A stretch of DNA of 64,000 nt. It comes from Prosopocoilus inquinatus. Lineage: Eukaryota; Arthropoda; Insecta; Coleoptera; Lucanidae. Numbering within the stretch: the stretch's first letter is position 1; each line of letters opens with the position of its first letter. Of this stretch, positions 21,852 through 33,417 are shown one piece after another. The position numbers and the translations under genes were made by a program. The stretch is taken from positions 2,976,001-3,040,000 of the forward strand of contig JAYKNF010000015.1 of the NCBI GenBank assembly GCA_036172665.1, in the 5' to 3' direction. The notes under the pieces were generated by a model. That model saw nothing but the letters and a program-made list of their open reading frames with translations, was not told the DNA's origin and ran no database searches.

Positions 21852-22031
21852 AGTAACATGGACCGCGGTCGCACGCTAAACGAGAGAATGTCACGTATTA
21901 GATAAGAGATGCATAACGTAATCTAATTTAAGAGGCATTCCTATTGTAATGTTCATGTAGTACGCAAGTCTTTGTCTCTTTCGTAAATAAATGATTTTTA
22001 AAAATAATCAATAGCTTCCGATCAATAAATT
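21852..22031 (+). repeat. 3' LTR of the gag-env element
   Basis: 180 bases identical to the 5' LTR except one base. Contains AATAAATG and AATAAATT, possible polyadenylation signals. Confidence 0.92.
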
Positions 22032-22032
22032 T

Positions 22033-23095
22033 ACGGTAATGAAACAACAAAATGACGTTATTGATTTTCAGAGGAACATGCTATGCGTTTTTTTTTGTAT
22101 CGTTTCAATTCTGATAAATTTTCACTTTCCGACTGACGTAGTTTTATTTTCCGAGTTTTACATAGTTTCTGTGTTAGATCAGGTCGCCGTTTTTATTTAC
22201 ATCACTTTTACATAAAAAATTTTACTCCTCTGAGTGTGCGCTCGACCTTAGAATTTGCAGGAGGCCGCGGGCGGTAACCATGTGAATGAGGCCTTATCGG
22301 AATATTCTCTTGTGGGTGTGTCAAACTGACACGTAAACCAATCAAAAATAAAGATCAGTGACAGCAGAGTCATAAATTACAAGGAAAACGTTTAGGTGGT
22401 AATTCTGTTCTCTGTTCTTTTCGTTTGTGTGTAAAAATGCAGGAACACATGTTGAACGTATGTTTCTTCTAAATATATGCGAAAAATAGTGATACGCCCA
22501 TTTGAAATCGAGTTCAGCTGTAAGCGAGCATACAGCCTTAAGCTTGATTCTCACTATCCTGCAAGCGGCCTGTAATGCACGGGCAAGGAACGGGCTCTGC
22601 ACGTGCTCGGCAAATATTGTAACCTGTGAATTCAATGTTTTTCCCGGGTTGCATTCTCATTACGCAGGCACCGGCCCAGGAAAGCACGTTGCTTGCATGC
22701 GGGGTCTCTTTTTAACAATATTTACCGAATACGTACCGCGCCGATTCTGCGTGTTGCACAGTTTAGATTAGTATTATATGAAGCATGATAGAAATGATAA
22801 AACGTCAGCAAAAAGGTAATTGTTCATCCGAAATTGATGAAAAATTAATACGTGGGCTGCTGGAAAATTTTCTGGAATCTAGTAGGTCTAGAATTGTTAG
22901 CGTTTATCAACTGTCATATTTGAAAAAATTGTTTTCCAGCGGCACCTAAATGGATACCGCTGCTTGTAAACGTTAACACATACTTTAACGTCTGAGAATA
23001 ACATTCACGTTGAAGGTCAACTGTTGCGGAAGGGATACGTACTTCGAAATTATAACGTGTCACTTAATCAGCCCGAGTATGTATCCGAACGGTAA
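22033..23095. other. No supported gene
   Basis: Opposed short ORFs (22342-22635 and 22502-22771) cross a GC-richer patch. They overlap on opposite strands without domain signals, so I do not call them. From about 23066 the sequence is the left flank of the hAT-type MITE. Confidence 0.5.
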
Positions 23096-23103
23096 ACATA
23101 ACA

Positions 23104-25725
23104 TAAGGCACTCGATCTCTGTCTAAGGACACGGGTACTGCCATCATATAATTTTGACACTTGACAGTGGGTATTTGACCTTGAACGAGCGGGCTGTCAA
23201 AAATGACAATCTGAATACTTTATATAAATCAGAATGCAAATCACTTTAAATTTCTATTTTATTAACACAACACTTAAGTTTATAATAAATCTAAGCGTTA
23301 ATAGTGCGAATATGACACAAAAAATGGAAAAATAACCAAAAAGCATACTGAGTTTGACGTGAGTATATTCGACGCTTTTCAGGTAAAATATTAATTAACT
23401 TAAAACCCCGAAATTATTTCAATGCATAAATTTATAAATAGTTAACTGTATGAACAGAAGTTTCAATAATTTATTTGTTAATATTTAAAAAAACTGTGGA
23501 CTGTAATGTTTCACGTGTGACTATTAGGCTCTGGATAATGGAACTTGAAATATAATTTGATTTAGCAAATTCGAAAACCAATAAGGATAAAAACGAGGTT
23601 CAGTGTCCAATCCAAAGAGCCGTAGGTAATACCTGACCAAAACAGATGCTATTTAAGCAGAACTTACAGTTTCTCATAATAGCAGTTGACACTTGGCCGG
23701 TTAAAGATTAAAAACTTACAGTTTTCCGTTTATTATGTCATTTTCCTATTGTAAACGCTTGGAGTTATTATAAATTTATATTTTGCCTCAATAAAATGGA
23801 AATTTAAAGAAATCTGCCTCGTTTCTCGTCTTGATTTACATAAACTATTCCAGTTTGTCATTTTTGACAACCCACTCGTTCAAGGTCAAATACCCACTGT
23901 CACGTGTCAAAAACATATGATGGCAATACCTGTGTCCTTAGACAGAGATCGAGTGCCTTAACCACGATATAGAGAACACTGGTACGCTCACTCGCCGCCA
24001 TTTTCAGTTTAAAATCTTGAGCAAGTTGAGTAGTTTGTAAAAATTCGCTAGATGGCAGAAGCGTATCGCGGACTGTCATTTTTATCAAATTCCGCAACCG
24101 GTTCTTCTGAGGCTTTTGTGGTAAACACAAAACACATGAGCAGAGATAAACAGAGGTCAGTACGCAACAACTGGTTTGAGGTTAAATACTGCATTTTAAA
24201 TTTTAACTATGAATTTTAATTTAATTGAAATTTAAAGTTGTCAGGCGTAGAAATTTTAATTTAAAGAGGGTATGTATTGGCGAATAATTTAATTCGTTTC
24301 CTAATTTAGTTACATTGCAGTGAAAATAGAAAGACTTCTCAGAGTTAATTTGTATTGAAGCAAGGAGATTTTAACATAAACATGAAGTCATCCTAAGATT
24401 GCTATCTAACCTAGAATATCCACCAATCCATCTGGCATTAAACTGACCGATGTACTGATTAAAATGTACTCAATATAACGAGTGGATATAAACTCACAAA
24501 AGTACCTATCTAGTAACATCAGTTCTGCATGCAAGTGACACCAAAAGTGCATAAAGTTAAAACACCTAAACGTTACTGCGGCTTGTTTCCTTCAAGTTTG
24601 ATGACCTTGCAAATTAATTCCATCGAAGCTGAAAATATCAAGTGTTATGTGAGAGGCTCATAACCTTCTTTATATTATTTTTAATTTAATAAACATATTG
24701 TTTAATCTGATTACATCCCTTATTCCAAGATTACCGTAAGAGTAGCACTTGTCTTCATTTGCATCACAAATTTGAAAAAGCTGATGATGATGACCAACGT
24801 AATGAAAGTTTATCTACGTTTCACACTGGTTCTTTCAGAAAATAAAATGATTTATTAATCTGGAAGAAATTGACAATGAATAGCGAAGCAAATAGCGACT
24901 TCGATTCATTTGCACTGGTTGTAGCCAGAGTATTAGCATCTTGTAATAACACAAGATGAAGATACTTATTGTGCGATCAATGCTAGTGAATCAAAAACAT
25001 TAGTAGATATTTAAAGCATCATTAAATTTTCAGTTAACCAGAATAAACTGCTGTCAAACCGCTCAGTAAATTTGGGTTACAGATGTAGACTTACGATTCA
25101 TACCATTAATTATGAAATATTGTTAATTATAGATTTCGGAAAGGCTTCAAGAATGAACCAAAATGCAGGTGTCACAATATTAAAGCAACATTTTGTGTGC
25201 TTGATACATTTTCAAGAAAAATTTGTAAAAAAATCGTAAAGTCAGTGGAAATGAAATCATTCGAAGAACACTGACAGGTGATGCTATTCCTCAACTAAAT
25301 GTATGCTCCTACTGAACTAATGCTAATCTCACAACTACCCTTTCTTCCACGACTACCAAACAGATACAAGAAACAAATAATACCAATAACCTCTGAAAGG
25401 TTTGTAAAAATCAAGGCTAAACATACTTGCTCGTAACATTAGTAAATATCTTTCTGCATCTGTTTGATTGCTTGCTAAATTTGACACTCGCCGTTTATTC
25501 TTTATTTCATTACACACCAACCAAAGTTTGCCATTAATACACACGTAAATACTGAACATACGTCGCCTACAATCAATGCCTATCAACACGTAATATAACC
25601 TACGGGAGTACATTAATGACGTTTAGTGACAGTCAGTAGTAACTAGGCACTACTTTTGACTTCCTCGTTTTGTATGGGGAAGATAGGGAAGTGCGCGTAC
25701 CAGTGTTCTATATATCGTGGCCTTA
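23104..25725. mobile_element. hAT-type MITE (857 bp without insertion), interrupted
   Basis: The ends TAAGGCACTCGATCTCTGTC and its inverted copy at 23941-23960 extend into ~130-bp terminal repeats that also share TTTGACCTTGAACGAG. ACATAACA flanks it at 23096-23103 and 25726-25733 (8 bp). The TAAGG start fits the hAT end consensus. Its last bases were split by the element at 23963-25719. The uninterrupted target sequence exists at 6062-6150. The ~600-bp centre is AT-rich and non-coding. Confidence 0.85.
23963..25719 (-). mobile_element. 1.76-kb TIR element 'CACGATATAG', copy 1
   Basis: Terminal repeats CACGATATAGAGAACACTGG (left) and CACGATATATAGAACACTGG (right, reversed) are flanked by GCCTTAAC at 23955-23962 and 25720-25727, an 8-bp target duplication. 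Copies in the opposite orientation lie at 34802-38199. An 8-bp duplication suggests the hAT or P superfamily. No transposase is visible. The recurrent ORF at one end (23900-24130 here) begins inside the terminal repeat and appears to be only a conserved frame. Confidence 0.85.
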
Positions 25726-25733
25726 ACATAACA

Positions 25734-26254
25734 AATAAAACAGCGTCATATTACGATCGCTTTTTGACCTGACATTGCAGTAGAGGCTGCTCGAGGTTTT
25801 CACTGCAATCAAAAACGATTTGCAACAAAATTTGGTAAACATAACGTTTACATGTTATATTAAAATTAACGTTTGAAAACAACAGGCAGGATAACAGAAA
25901 CGTTATATTTTCAATTACGTATCCTCTAAAAATTCATTCTGTCATCATCAGTGAGCGGCGGAATTGAGGTTTTTGATGACAAATGCAGGCGATTTGCATT
26001 GCCCGAGACCTTATAAGTCGTTGAATGAATGTATATACAATATACAATAAATTTACTAATAATTACAATTGGGCATTGATACCAGCTTCAAGGTTGCTAA
26101 CTTTACTTTCCAAATTTACCACCATTTCTTGTACTTTGGGTGTGTTAATTCTTACTACTTTTTGTAGTACCAAATCATTTCTTATTTTGTTTAGATTTAT
26201 TATCTTGTTTTACAGACGAATTTTATATTATGAACGGATGGGGTACCTTAAATT
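25734..26254. other. No gene; partial copy of the ~300-bp dispersed repeat
   Basis: 25734-25835 holds pieces of the repeat described at 26520 (TTACGATCGCTTTTTGACCT, then a reversed TTTTCACTGCAATCAAAAAC). The rest to 26254 is unremarkable. Confidence 0.5.
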
Positions 26255-26275
26255 ATGTTTACATTTCTTGTTAAC

Positions 26276-26519
26276 ATGTCTTCTAATTATTTAAAATTAG
26301 CGCACCTAAACGCAGGATCACTGATGGCAAATTTCTGTGAATTTCGAGATTTCTTTAATTCTCAAATGCTTCACATTTTCGCTATTACGGAGACCTGGCT
26401 TAAACCTGACATATCCAACAATATTGTCAATTTAGAAAATTATTGTTTCCTGCGTAAGGACAAACTTGAGCGAGCTGGAGGAGTAGGTATTTATGTACAT
26501 AAGACACTCAAATATTCAT
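26276..26519 (+). pseudogene. LINE endonuclease N-terminal fragment
   Basis: The frame from ATG 26276 reads LAHLNAGSL, then FAITETWL and GGVGIYVHKTL. These are the N (Asn), E (Glu) and later strands of the AP-endonuclease domain that nicks target DNA for reverse transcription. It is cut at 26519 by the dispersed repeat, so the catalytic Asp/His half is missing. Confidence 0.8.
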
Positions 26520-27012
26520 AGAAAAATTTTGTGCAAATCATTCTTAATTGCAGTGAAAACCTCGAGCAGCCTCTGGACAGCTGTTTCAGTCCTGCTTGGG
26601 GCTTCTTCAGCAGAGACGTAGGTCGACATTTCCACTGCAAACAAAAACGACTTGTCCAATTTATTCGCAATTGCGATGTAAGAGTGATGAACAGATAAAA
26701 TAGCGACATCTTACTATCGCTTTTTGACCTGACATCGTAGTAGGATAGACAAATTGAAGCGGGATTTGCTCCTAATAAGTCCCCCATGCAAGGCGGCCAT
26801 GCTTGCTGTCAAAGCATAATGAAAATTTTTAGAAAAATTTTGTGCAAATCGTTCTTGATTGCAGTGAATACCTCGAGCAGCCTCTGGACAGCTATTTCAG
26901 CCCTGCTTGAGGCTTCTTCAGCAGAGACGTAGCTCGACATTTCCACTGCAAACAAAGACGACTTGTCCAATTTATTCGCAATTGCGATGTAAGAGTGATG
27001 AACAGATCTTAT
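26520..27012. repeat. Tandem dimer of a ~300-bp dispersed repeat
   Basis: The first unit (26520-26816) runs from GAAAAATTTTGTGCAAATC through CCTCGAGCAGCCTCTGGACA and GATAAAATAGCGACATCTTA to GTCAAAGCATAATGAAA. A second unit starts at once and stops at about 27010. Related copies lie at 53905-54095, 54500-55060 and 56570-56640. Within a unit, TTTTTGATTGCAGTG and CACTGCAAACAAAAA form an inner inverted repeat. Non-coding. Confidence 0.75.
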
Positions 27013-27039
27013 ATCGCAATTATGTTGGATATGACTAAT

Positions 27040-27545
27040 GTTCATGATAAGTTTGCTTTCCTTAATGGTAACATTAAATTTGTATGATGTTCATGCGCCT
27101 GTTATTACAAGTCGTTTTACAGAACCGCCCGCACCTTGGCTGACGGATACTTTTAAGTTAATGATGCGTCTACGGGATAATGCACTACAAAAATTTAAAC
27201 AATCTGGTAATCCTGCTCATTAGGATTATTATAAGTCTCAGAAACTTGCCAATTCCAATACGAAGGATATGTGGAAACACCTCAAAGATTTAAGTGTCTA
27301 TTCTTCTTCAAAAAATGATGTTTTACCTGATCATCTCTCGAACGCCAATCATATAAACACTTATTTCATTAATTCTGTGCCTAAAAGTTCAATCGACAAT
27401 TCTACTGTGCTTGACTTTTACCTCAATAATAGATTAAATAATATTAATTTGAATTTTGTAAACGTTACTGATAGAGAAATTGCTGATATTATTAACGCAA
27501 CTATTAGCAAAGCAACAGGAACTGATCGGATTAGTATTTCGATGC
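27040..27545 (+). pseudogene. LINE region between endonuclease and RT
   Basis: Two frames joined by a TAG at about 27221 read DVHAPVITSRF, PAPWLTDTFK, then MWKHLKDL and ATGTDRISISMLK. The segment WLT...MK/RLRD and the KATGTD.I...ML block just before RT motif 1 are standard in insect LINEs. The frame ends where unit B begins at 27545. Confidence 0.8.
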
Positions 27546-28689
27546 TTAAGGCTGTTTGCTGGGCCTCAAAATCGTTTTTCCAATTTCTTGGGCTTATTTT
27601 TCATTAAAATCGTATCAATTTTTCGCGAACATTTTTTAAATAGAGTCTGTTAGGCGGCTAAAGGCTCGTTTTCCGAGAATTGCCAAAAAGGCCTTAAAAA
27701 AAAATTAAAATTAAAAAAATTCGAAAATGTAAGTTTTTAGCCGAAATTTCGCAGTATTCAAAAATAATAAATCGTTTAGTTTTTTTTTATTTTTAAAAAT
27801 AAGGTCAGGAAATGGGAAACATTTGAAATTTTCGGAATGAAACCGCTGAAATCAAATGTGGTATGTGATACACGCTAGCTCCGCCTTCGGGCCTAGTGCA
27901 AGAGGGGCGAATTCGCACATTCATTCTCCCGATTTAGTGACAGATGAAGAGTGTGAGTGAGAGCGAATACGTTTCAGTGCGGTATGAGTGAAACACAAAA
28001 TACACGCACCGTAAACACACGAACGGTACCGAGCGCCGCCAGAAAATAAAGTGCTGCTACAAATATTTCTCTTTTCAGAGTCGTGCTTTTTGGTAAATTT
28101 TTTACGCTACATTTAAAGAAACATTTTTGTCATAATAAACATTTGCAAATCTGGTAGTCATGCACTTAATTAGTTTTAAAAAGGGAATACTCAACAAATT
28201 TGTGTTATTTTGTTATTTATTTGTGTAGAGTACAAATTTACCTTGACATCATTAAAAATCCCTGTTAATGCATGTAATTAATATTATGTGATAACACAGG
28301 AATGGACAATAAATAGAATGGGTCGGTGATGTAACATTTTGAATATCAAGTTCACCCAAATAGTGAAACGGAACTGCGTCAAATAATTTTTGTTTCTACA
28401 CAACTAATTGAAAAAAATATAAATATTTGATGAATACGAGGATTCAGTTCTCATCAACTGTAACATAAAATAAATTTATTTTAACAAGTAACGTTACTGC
28501 CAACTAAAATGTCAGATTTTCATAGATAGTCCGAATTTAAAACAATTGTGAACTTTCGCATATTAATAAAAAACAGAGTATAGTTTTAGAAAATCAGCGC
28601 ATATGCAACTGTCAACAAAAAAACGACAATTAATATCACCTACAACTACGGTTTCAAATTTGTAAGTACATCTGCACAACTATTCGTTA

Positions 28690-29270
28690 AAGCCAACTGC
28701 CCTTGAATCTGATAGTAGTAGACATGTGTTTCACAGCATTGCCATCTAAAAAGAAATAGAACATAACTTTCATCTTTGCTGCTTCCTGAGGAGTTATTTT
28801 TAACCTCGCTAACGTATAGGGACACTTGATCTTAATTATAGCATCCTCACCAACCATCCATCAGGACTAGCTCCAAGATACGGCATTTCTTTAGATATAA
28901 ATAATCCGCCGTTATCAACTTTACGTCCAAATTCCTGTGAAAATTGTTTTCTCGCAATTTCCATGGTCTTGGCACCAATTTGTAACTATACTTTCCGAAA
29001 AATTAGAGGAAATTAATTTTTATGCCAATTTTTGGCATCAGTTGTTTGACGTCTTTTACAGACAATACCAAATTTCGATGCTGTTAGTTTTCGCTCTTTA
29101 TGCCATTTCACTTTGGTGTTTTGACCAACAGTGTTTCTCTCTAACGATTCTAACTCTACCTGGGTCCTGCACAAGTAGTTCATTAAAGATGATTTCTTTT
29201 CTTCTAAGTTTTCAAGAGAGATCACCTCTTCTACTAGTCCGTAGTCACCCTCAGCTTCGGCTGCCTGTTA
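28690..29270 (-). pseudogene. YqaJ-type nuclease-like gene remnant, copy B
   Basis: On the minus strand 29225-29013 reads VELESLERNTVGQNTKVKWH and LTASKFGIVCKRRQ, nearly the same as copy A. Further down, sequence matching the PDGLV/EIKCPY core is present but carries small deletions and shifts. Cut upstream by the satellite. Confidence 0.7.
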
Positions 29271-30727
29271 CTATCTTTCATGTTGTTTGACGTTTCGACG
29301 AACTCCAGTAGCTCTGATGTTAGATACGAAGTTCTCGGACGCAGCAGAAGCTGGAAATAGTTTTGAAGGAAACAACACGTGCTAGCGTTGTTCATGTGAT
29401 ATATCTAACCGATCTTTACTATCTTTCGTGTTATTTGACGTTTCGATGGACTCCAGTAACTCTGATGTGAGATAAGAATTTCTCGGACGCAGCAGAAGCT
29501 GGAAATAGTTTTGAAGAAACAACACGTGCTAGCGTTGTTCCTGTGATGTATCTAACCGATCTTTACTATCTTTCATGCTATTTGACGTTTCGACGGACTC
29601 CAGTAACTCTGATGTGAGATACGAAGCTCTAGTACGCAGCAGAAGCTGGAAATAATTTTTAACGAGACAACAAGTGTTATCGATGTTCCTGTGATATATC
29701 TAACCGATCTTTACTATCTTTCGTGTTATTTGACGTTTCGACGAACTCCAGTAGCTCTGATGTTAGATACGAAGTTCTCGGACGCAGCAGAAACTGGAAA
29801 TAGTTTTGAACGAAACAACACGTGCTAGCGTTGTTCCTGTGATGTATCTAACCGATCTTTACTATCTTTCGTGTTATTTGACGTTTCGATGTACTCCAGT
29901 AAGTCTGATGTGAGATACGAAGTTCTCGGACGCAGCAGAAACTGGAAATAGTTTTGAAGGAAACAACACGTGCTAGCGTTGTTCCTGTGATGTATCTTAT
30001 CTATCTTTACTATCTTTCATGTTTGACGTTTCGACGAACTCCAGTAGCTCTGAAGTTAGATACGAAGTTCTCGGACGCAGCAGAAACTGGAAATAGTTTT
30101 GAACGAAACAACACGTGTTAGCGTTGTTCATGTGATATATCTAACCGATCTTTACTATCTTTCGTGTTATTTGACGTTTCGATGGACTCCAGTAACTCTG
30201 ATGTGAGATAAGAATTTCTCGGACGCAGCAGAAGCTGGAAATACTTTTGAAGAAACAACACGTGCTAGCGTTGTTCCTGTGATGTATCTAACCGATACAT
30301 CTTTCGTGTTATTTGACGTTTCGATGGACTCCAGTAAGTCTGATGTGAGATACGAAGTTCTCGGACGCAGCAGAAACTGGAAATAGTTTTGAACGAAACA
30401 ACACGTGTTAGCGTTGTTCCTGTGATGTATCTAACCGATCATTACTATCTTTCATGTTATTTGACATTTCGATGGACTCCAGTAACTCTGATGTGAGATA
30501 AGAATTTCTCGGACGCAGCAGAAGCTGGAAATAGTTTTGAAGAAACAACACGTGCTAGCGTTGTTCCTGTGATGTATCTAACCGATCTTTACTATCTTTC
30601 ATGCTATTTGACGTTTCGACGGACTCCAGTAACTCTGATGTGAGATACGAAGTTCTCGGACGCAGCAGAAACTGGAAATAGTTTTGAACGAAACAACACG
30701 TGTTAGCGTTGTTCATGTGATATATCT
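29270..30727. repeat. Satellite-like array, ten ~148-bp units
   Basis: The anchor TTGACGTTTCGA (one variant TTGACATTTCGA) occurs near 29286, 29434, 29582, 29730, 29878, 30023, 30171, 30313, 30461 and 30608, giving spacings of 148 with three shorter by 1-6. Each unit also has GGACGCAGCAGAA, CTGGAAATAGTTTTGAA and AACAACACGTG. Copy A of the host unit has only ~5 bases at this point, so the array is an insertion or local expansion. Confidence 0.9.
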
Positions 30728-30801
30728 AATTTCTGCCTTGCGCAGGAAGTAGTCGTGCTCTGCATTTTCGGTAAAAACGTCTCCTACACAGCATTGACGT
30801 A

Positions 30802-32377
30802 TACAGTGTGCCCGGATTTCGTAGGGACAGCATGAGTAACTTCTGTATTTTTGAAGAGATAGAAAGATGATTAAATTAGCAAAAAGGTGCAGGTTCGAGA
30901 ACTTATTAAGAATACATTTTCAAATATTACTTGTCATGGCCAACTTGGTTAAAATTTTACAAAAACCAAAATCTCCTAATTTATTTTATTTGCCGTAACT
31001 TGTTTGTTACTTAAGATATTGAGATGCGGTTTGAACTAGTTTGGATGATAATTTAAGTACTTTTATGGGCACTTAATAAAACTAATCTCATTTTTACAAA
31101 TTTTCAGTAATCTAACCTAACCTTAAAATTTTAAATTTGTACCTCCTATTTTTTTGGTCCTTTTAAGAAAGATCTTTTCTCTGAATGCAATGATGTATCA
31201 CATGATATGGAAACTTCTTCAAAATTTTGGGAAACCGAACTTATTCTTTTTATGAATAGAAATCGCTAATGCTATGATCACAAAACTTTGTTATGGACAC
31301 TGTTGCAAGCCAACCGCAACGTTGGTAATAAAGGGGCGTTTACATTACATACATATTTGTATTTTAATTTTACATGTGCCCTACATATTGTTTGACAAGT
31401 CTGGAATGAGTCTGAAATTTGTCTCATACTACTATTACATTTTTCATGTATTTGACATGTATCCGACATGTTTTACAGGACAGATTTGTATTCCAAATTA
31501 ATGGAAAACAGCGATCGCAGACCATGCAAAGGTACTTACGCATGTGCAGAATAGTTAGCTGTTTTAAATTATTAAGCGATCTGATGGTTTGTGAGTGATC
31601 CAAAAAGAGCATAGTAATAATATGCGGCCGCGGCCAAAAACAAAAATTGATTGATCTTTCACGAGCGATACTTTGTTTTATTATTAAATACTAGATATGT
31701 AGCGAACAAGTCACATAGTGTAAACGATGTTCTGTGCTAGTATTTGTCGAAAACTTGTGCTAAAGATTCATCAGGATTTGTATGCGACAAGTCGACAGTT
31801 TTGTAAAGATTTGCTTTTGAATTTATTGAAGACATGTATGTAATGTAAGCACTCCTTAAGGATTGCAGAACTTTAAATAGGTCTCGGTTCACTTGATCGC
31901 GATTATACGTATACCAAGTGCTACAAGAACGTAGAACTTACTCGTGAAATATACGAAGCTCAGTATCCAGAAAAAGCTACACAGATGAAGCTGCAGTCCC
32001 ACTGATCGTTCGTGGACAATCGTGTACAAGCGATTAAAATTTTTCACTAATGAAATTCTTATCTTTTTGGAACATCATACCCCTAGCTGATGTGATATTG
32101 GTTTAAAATTTAACGGCTCGTTCACCATTGGCTGTAATCGATCAGTGCCATTGCAGCCTAACTTGATAAACAAAAAGCAAAATTTCTGTGATCATGGCAC
32201 TAGCGATTTCTGTTCGTAAAAAAATAAGTTCGGTTTTTCAAAATTTTGAAGAAGTCTCTAAATCGTGTGCTACATCATTGCATTCAGAAATAAATTTTCT
32301 CTTAAAAGGGCCAAGAAAATTAGGGAGTACCAATTTAAAATTTTAAGGTTAGGTTAGATTATTGAAAATTTGTAAAA
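30802..32377. mobile_element. Long-inverted-repeat element, copy B (right end lost)
   Basis: Starts TACAGTGTGCCCGGAT after a TA at 30800-30801, as in copy A, and is colinear through the centre. The right arm stops at about 32377, roughly 290 bases short of its terminus, where the LINE 3' portion begins. No coding sequence. Confidence 0.75.
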
Positions 32378-33417
32378 ATGTCATATGAAAATTATGTTAG
32401 GAACCTTCTTGTTATAATTGGCAATAAATTACAGTTTAATTATCACGTTAACTACCTATTGAGTAAAGCGTACTGCAGTTTGAAATTAATTTACAGTAAT
32501 CGTCATATTTTAACAAGAAAAATGAAAATAATGTTATGTGAATCATTAGTTCTTTCGAGATTTAATTATTTCGATATTGTAACGTTGGCTTATTGGTAAT
32601 ATGTGTTTTACCAAGAAGTAACGTAATTAGGGGTTGCGTAGCTGAATTAATATAGGACAAAAAACATCAAGTACATTTATTAAAAGTACAAGATACACTT
32701 ACATGTCAGAAGCACTATTACGGACGACATACATAGTTCTCGCACTATAATCAGATATCGATGGCTTCTCCCCTGCTATCGGAAAATCTCTCGGTATATA
32801 TGCCTGCAGTTGACCTACTTTCTGCTGCGTGGGCGATTGACGTGTAGCTCTGTGTTCTTGAAGCTTCCGATGATTCATTTTTCTCTATTGCCGGATTATT
32901 ATGTGCAAAGTTATCGATCAAGGTTTTTGTTTACACTGTATGGGTCTCAAATAATTATTTAGATAATTATTTCTTCTGTTACAATATCGTGTATGGTCCT
33001 TATTTGAGCGTTGCTGATAACAACAGAGTGCAGAGAATTCAAAATTCTTGTCTCAGGCTAATTTATGGTTTAAGAAAATAAGACAGAATTTCTCACACAC
33101 TTAAAGAGGTAGGTTGGCTTAACATGAAAACCAGAGGATTTCTTCATTCTGCTTGTGCTTATCACAAAATTATCATCAATAAGTGCCCTCAGTATCTGTT
33201 CAACCGTAATACGTTTCGTGCTGACGTACATACCATAAATGTTAGGTTTAAGGGTTTGCTTTCTCCTCCCTTGCACAAGACTGAAAGATTAAAAAAAAGT
33301 TTTACTTATCAAATTTATAATATTTATAATTCACTATTACCGTCTCTGAAAACAATGAGTATAACTCAGTTCAAATGTCATTTAACACATACTCTTTTTG
33401 ATTGTCCTGTCGTTTAG
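32378..33417 (+). pseudogene. LINE C-terminal region
   Basis: The frame from about 32378 reads IGNKLQFNYHVNYLLSKAYC and MKIMLCESLVLSRFNYFDIV, and after an insertion (about 32584-32985) continues with YGPYL, NNRVQRIQNSCLRLIYGLRK and a tail to 33417. RIQN.C.R.IYG is characteristic of the domain after RT in insect LINEs. A TAG near 33079 interrupts it once. Confidence 0.8.
32584..32985. mobile_element. ~400-bp insertion inside the LINE
   Basis: The LINE codons for ...FDIV and YGPYL are separated by non-coding sequence. GATATTGT on the left and AATATCGT on the right suggest a degenerate target duplication. Short GTAAC/GTTAC ends are present. Class unknown. Confidence 0.5.

Larger units (their letters stand above)
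19151..22031 (+). mobile_element. Errantivirus-like LTR element with gag and env but no pol
   Basis: 180-bp LTRs (19151-19330 and 21852-22031) differ at one position (GCGAG against GAGAG near 19182/21883). ACGG occurs at 19147-19150 and 22033-22036, a 4-bp target duplication if one T is shared with the LTR end. Between them are a primer-binding site, an open gag frame and an open env frame. No protease, RT, RNase H or integrase sequence exists anywhere inside. It must have moved with enzymes supplied in trans. The near-identical LTRs indicate a recent insertion. Confidence 0.92.
27545..32377. repeat. Repeat unit B (second copy of the YqaJ-type unit)
   Basis: Colinear with 14136-18250: non-coding left part (27545-28460), YqaJ-like gene remnant (about 28690-29270), then the TACAGTG long-inverted-repeat element (from 30802). 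It differs from A by lacking the 15085-16065 insertion, by having an extra block at 28454-28640, and by the satellite array at 29270-30727. It interrupts the LINE. Confidence 0.75.

Noticed and set aside
22342..22771. Opposed ORFs in a GC-richer patch
   Set aside because: They overlap each other on opposite strands and show no domain or splice support.
23900..24130. Recurrent small ORF also found at 36396 and 38033
   Set aside because: It spans the terminal repeat of a TIR element, has no known domain, and its ends differ between copies. Conservation follows from the repeat.
29270..30727. CRISPR-like regular repeats
   Set aside because: Units of 148 bp are contiguous with no unique spacers, and the context is a eukaryotic transposon. 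It is a satellite array.
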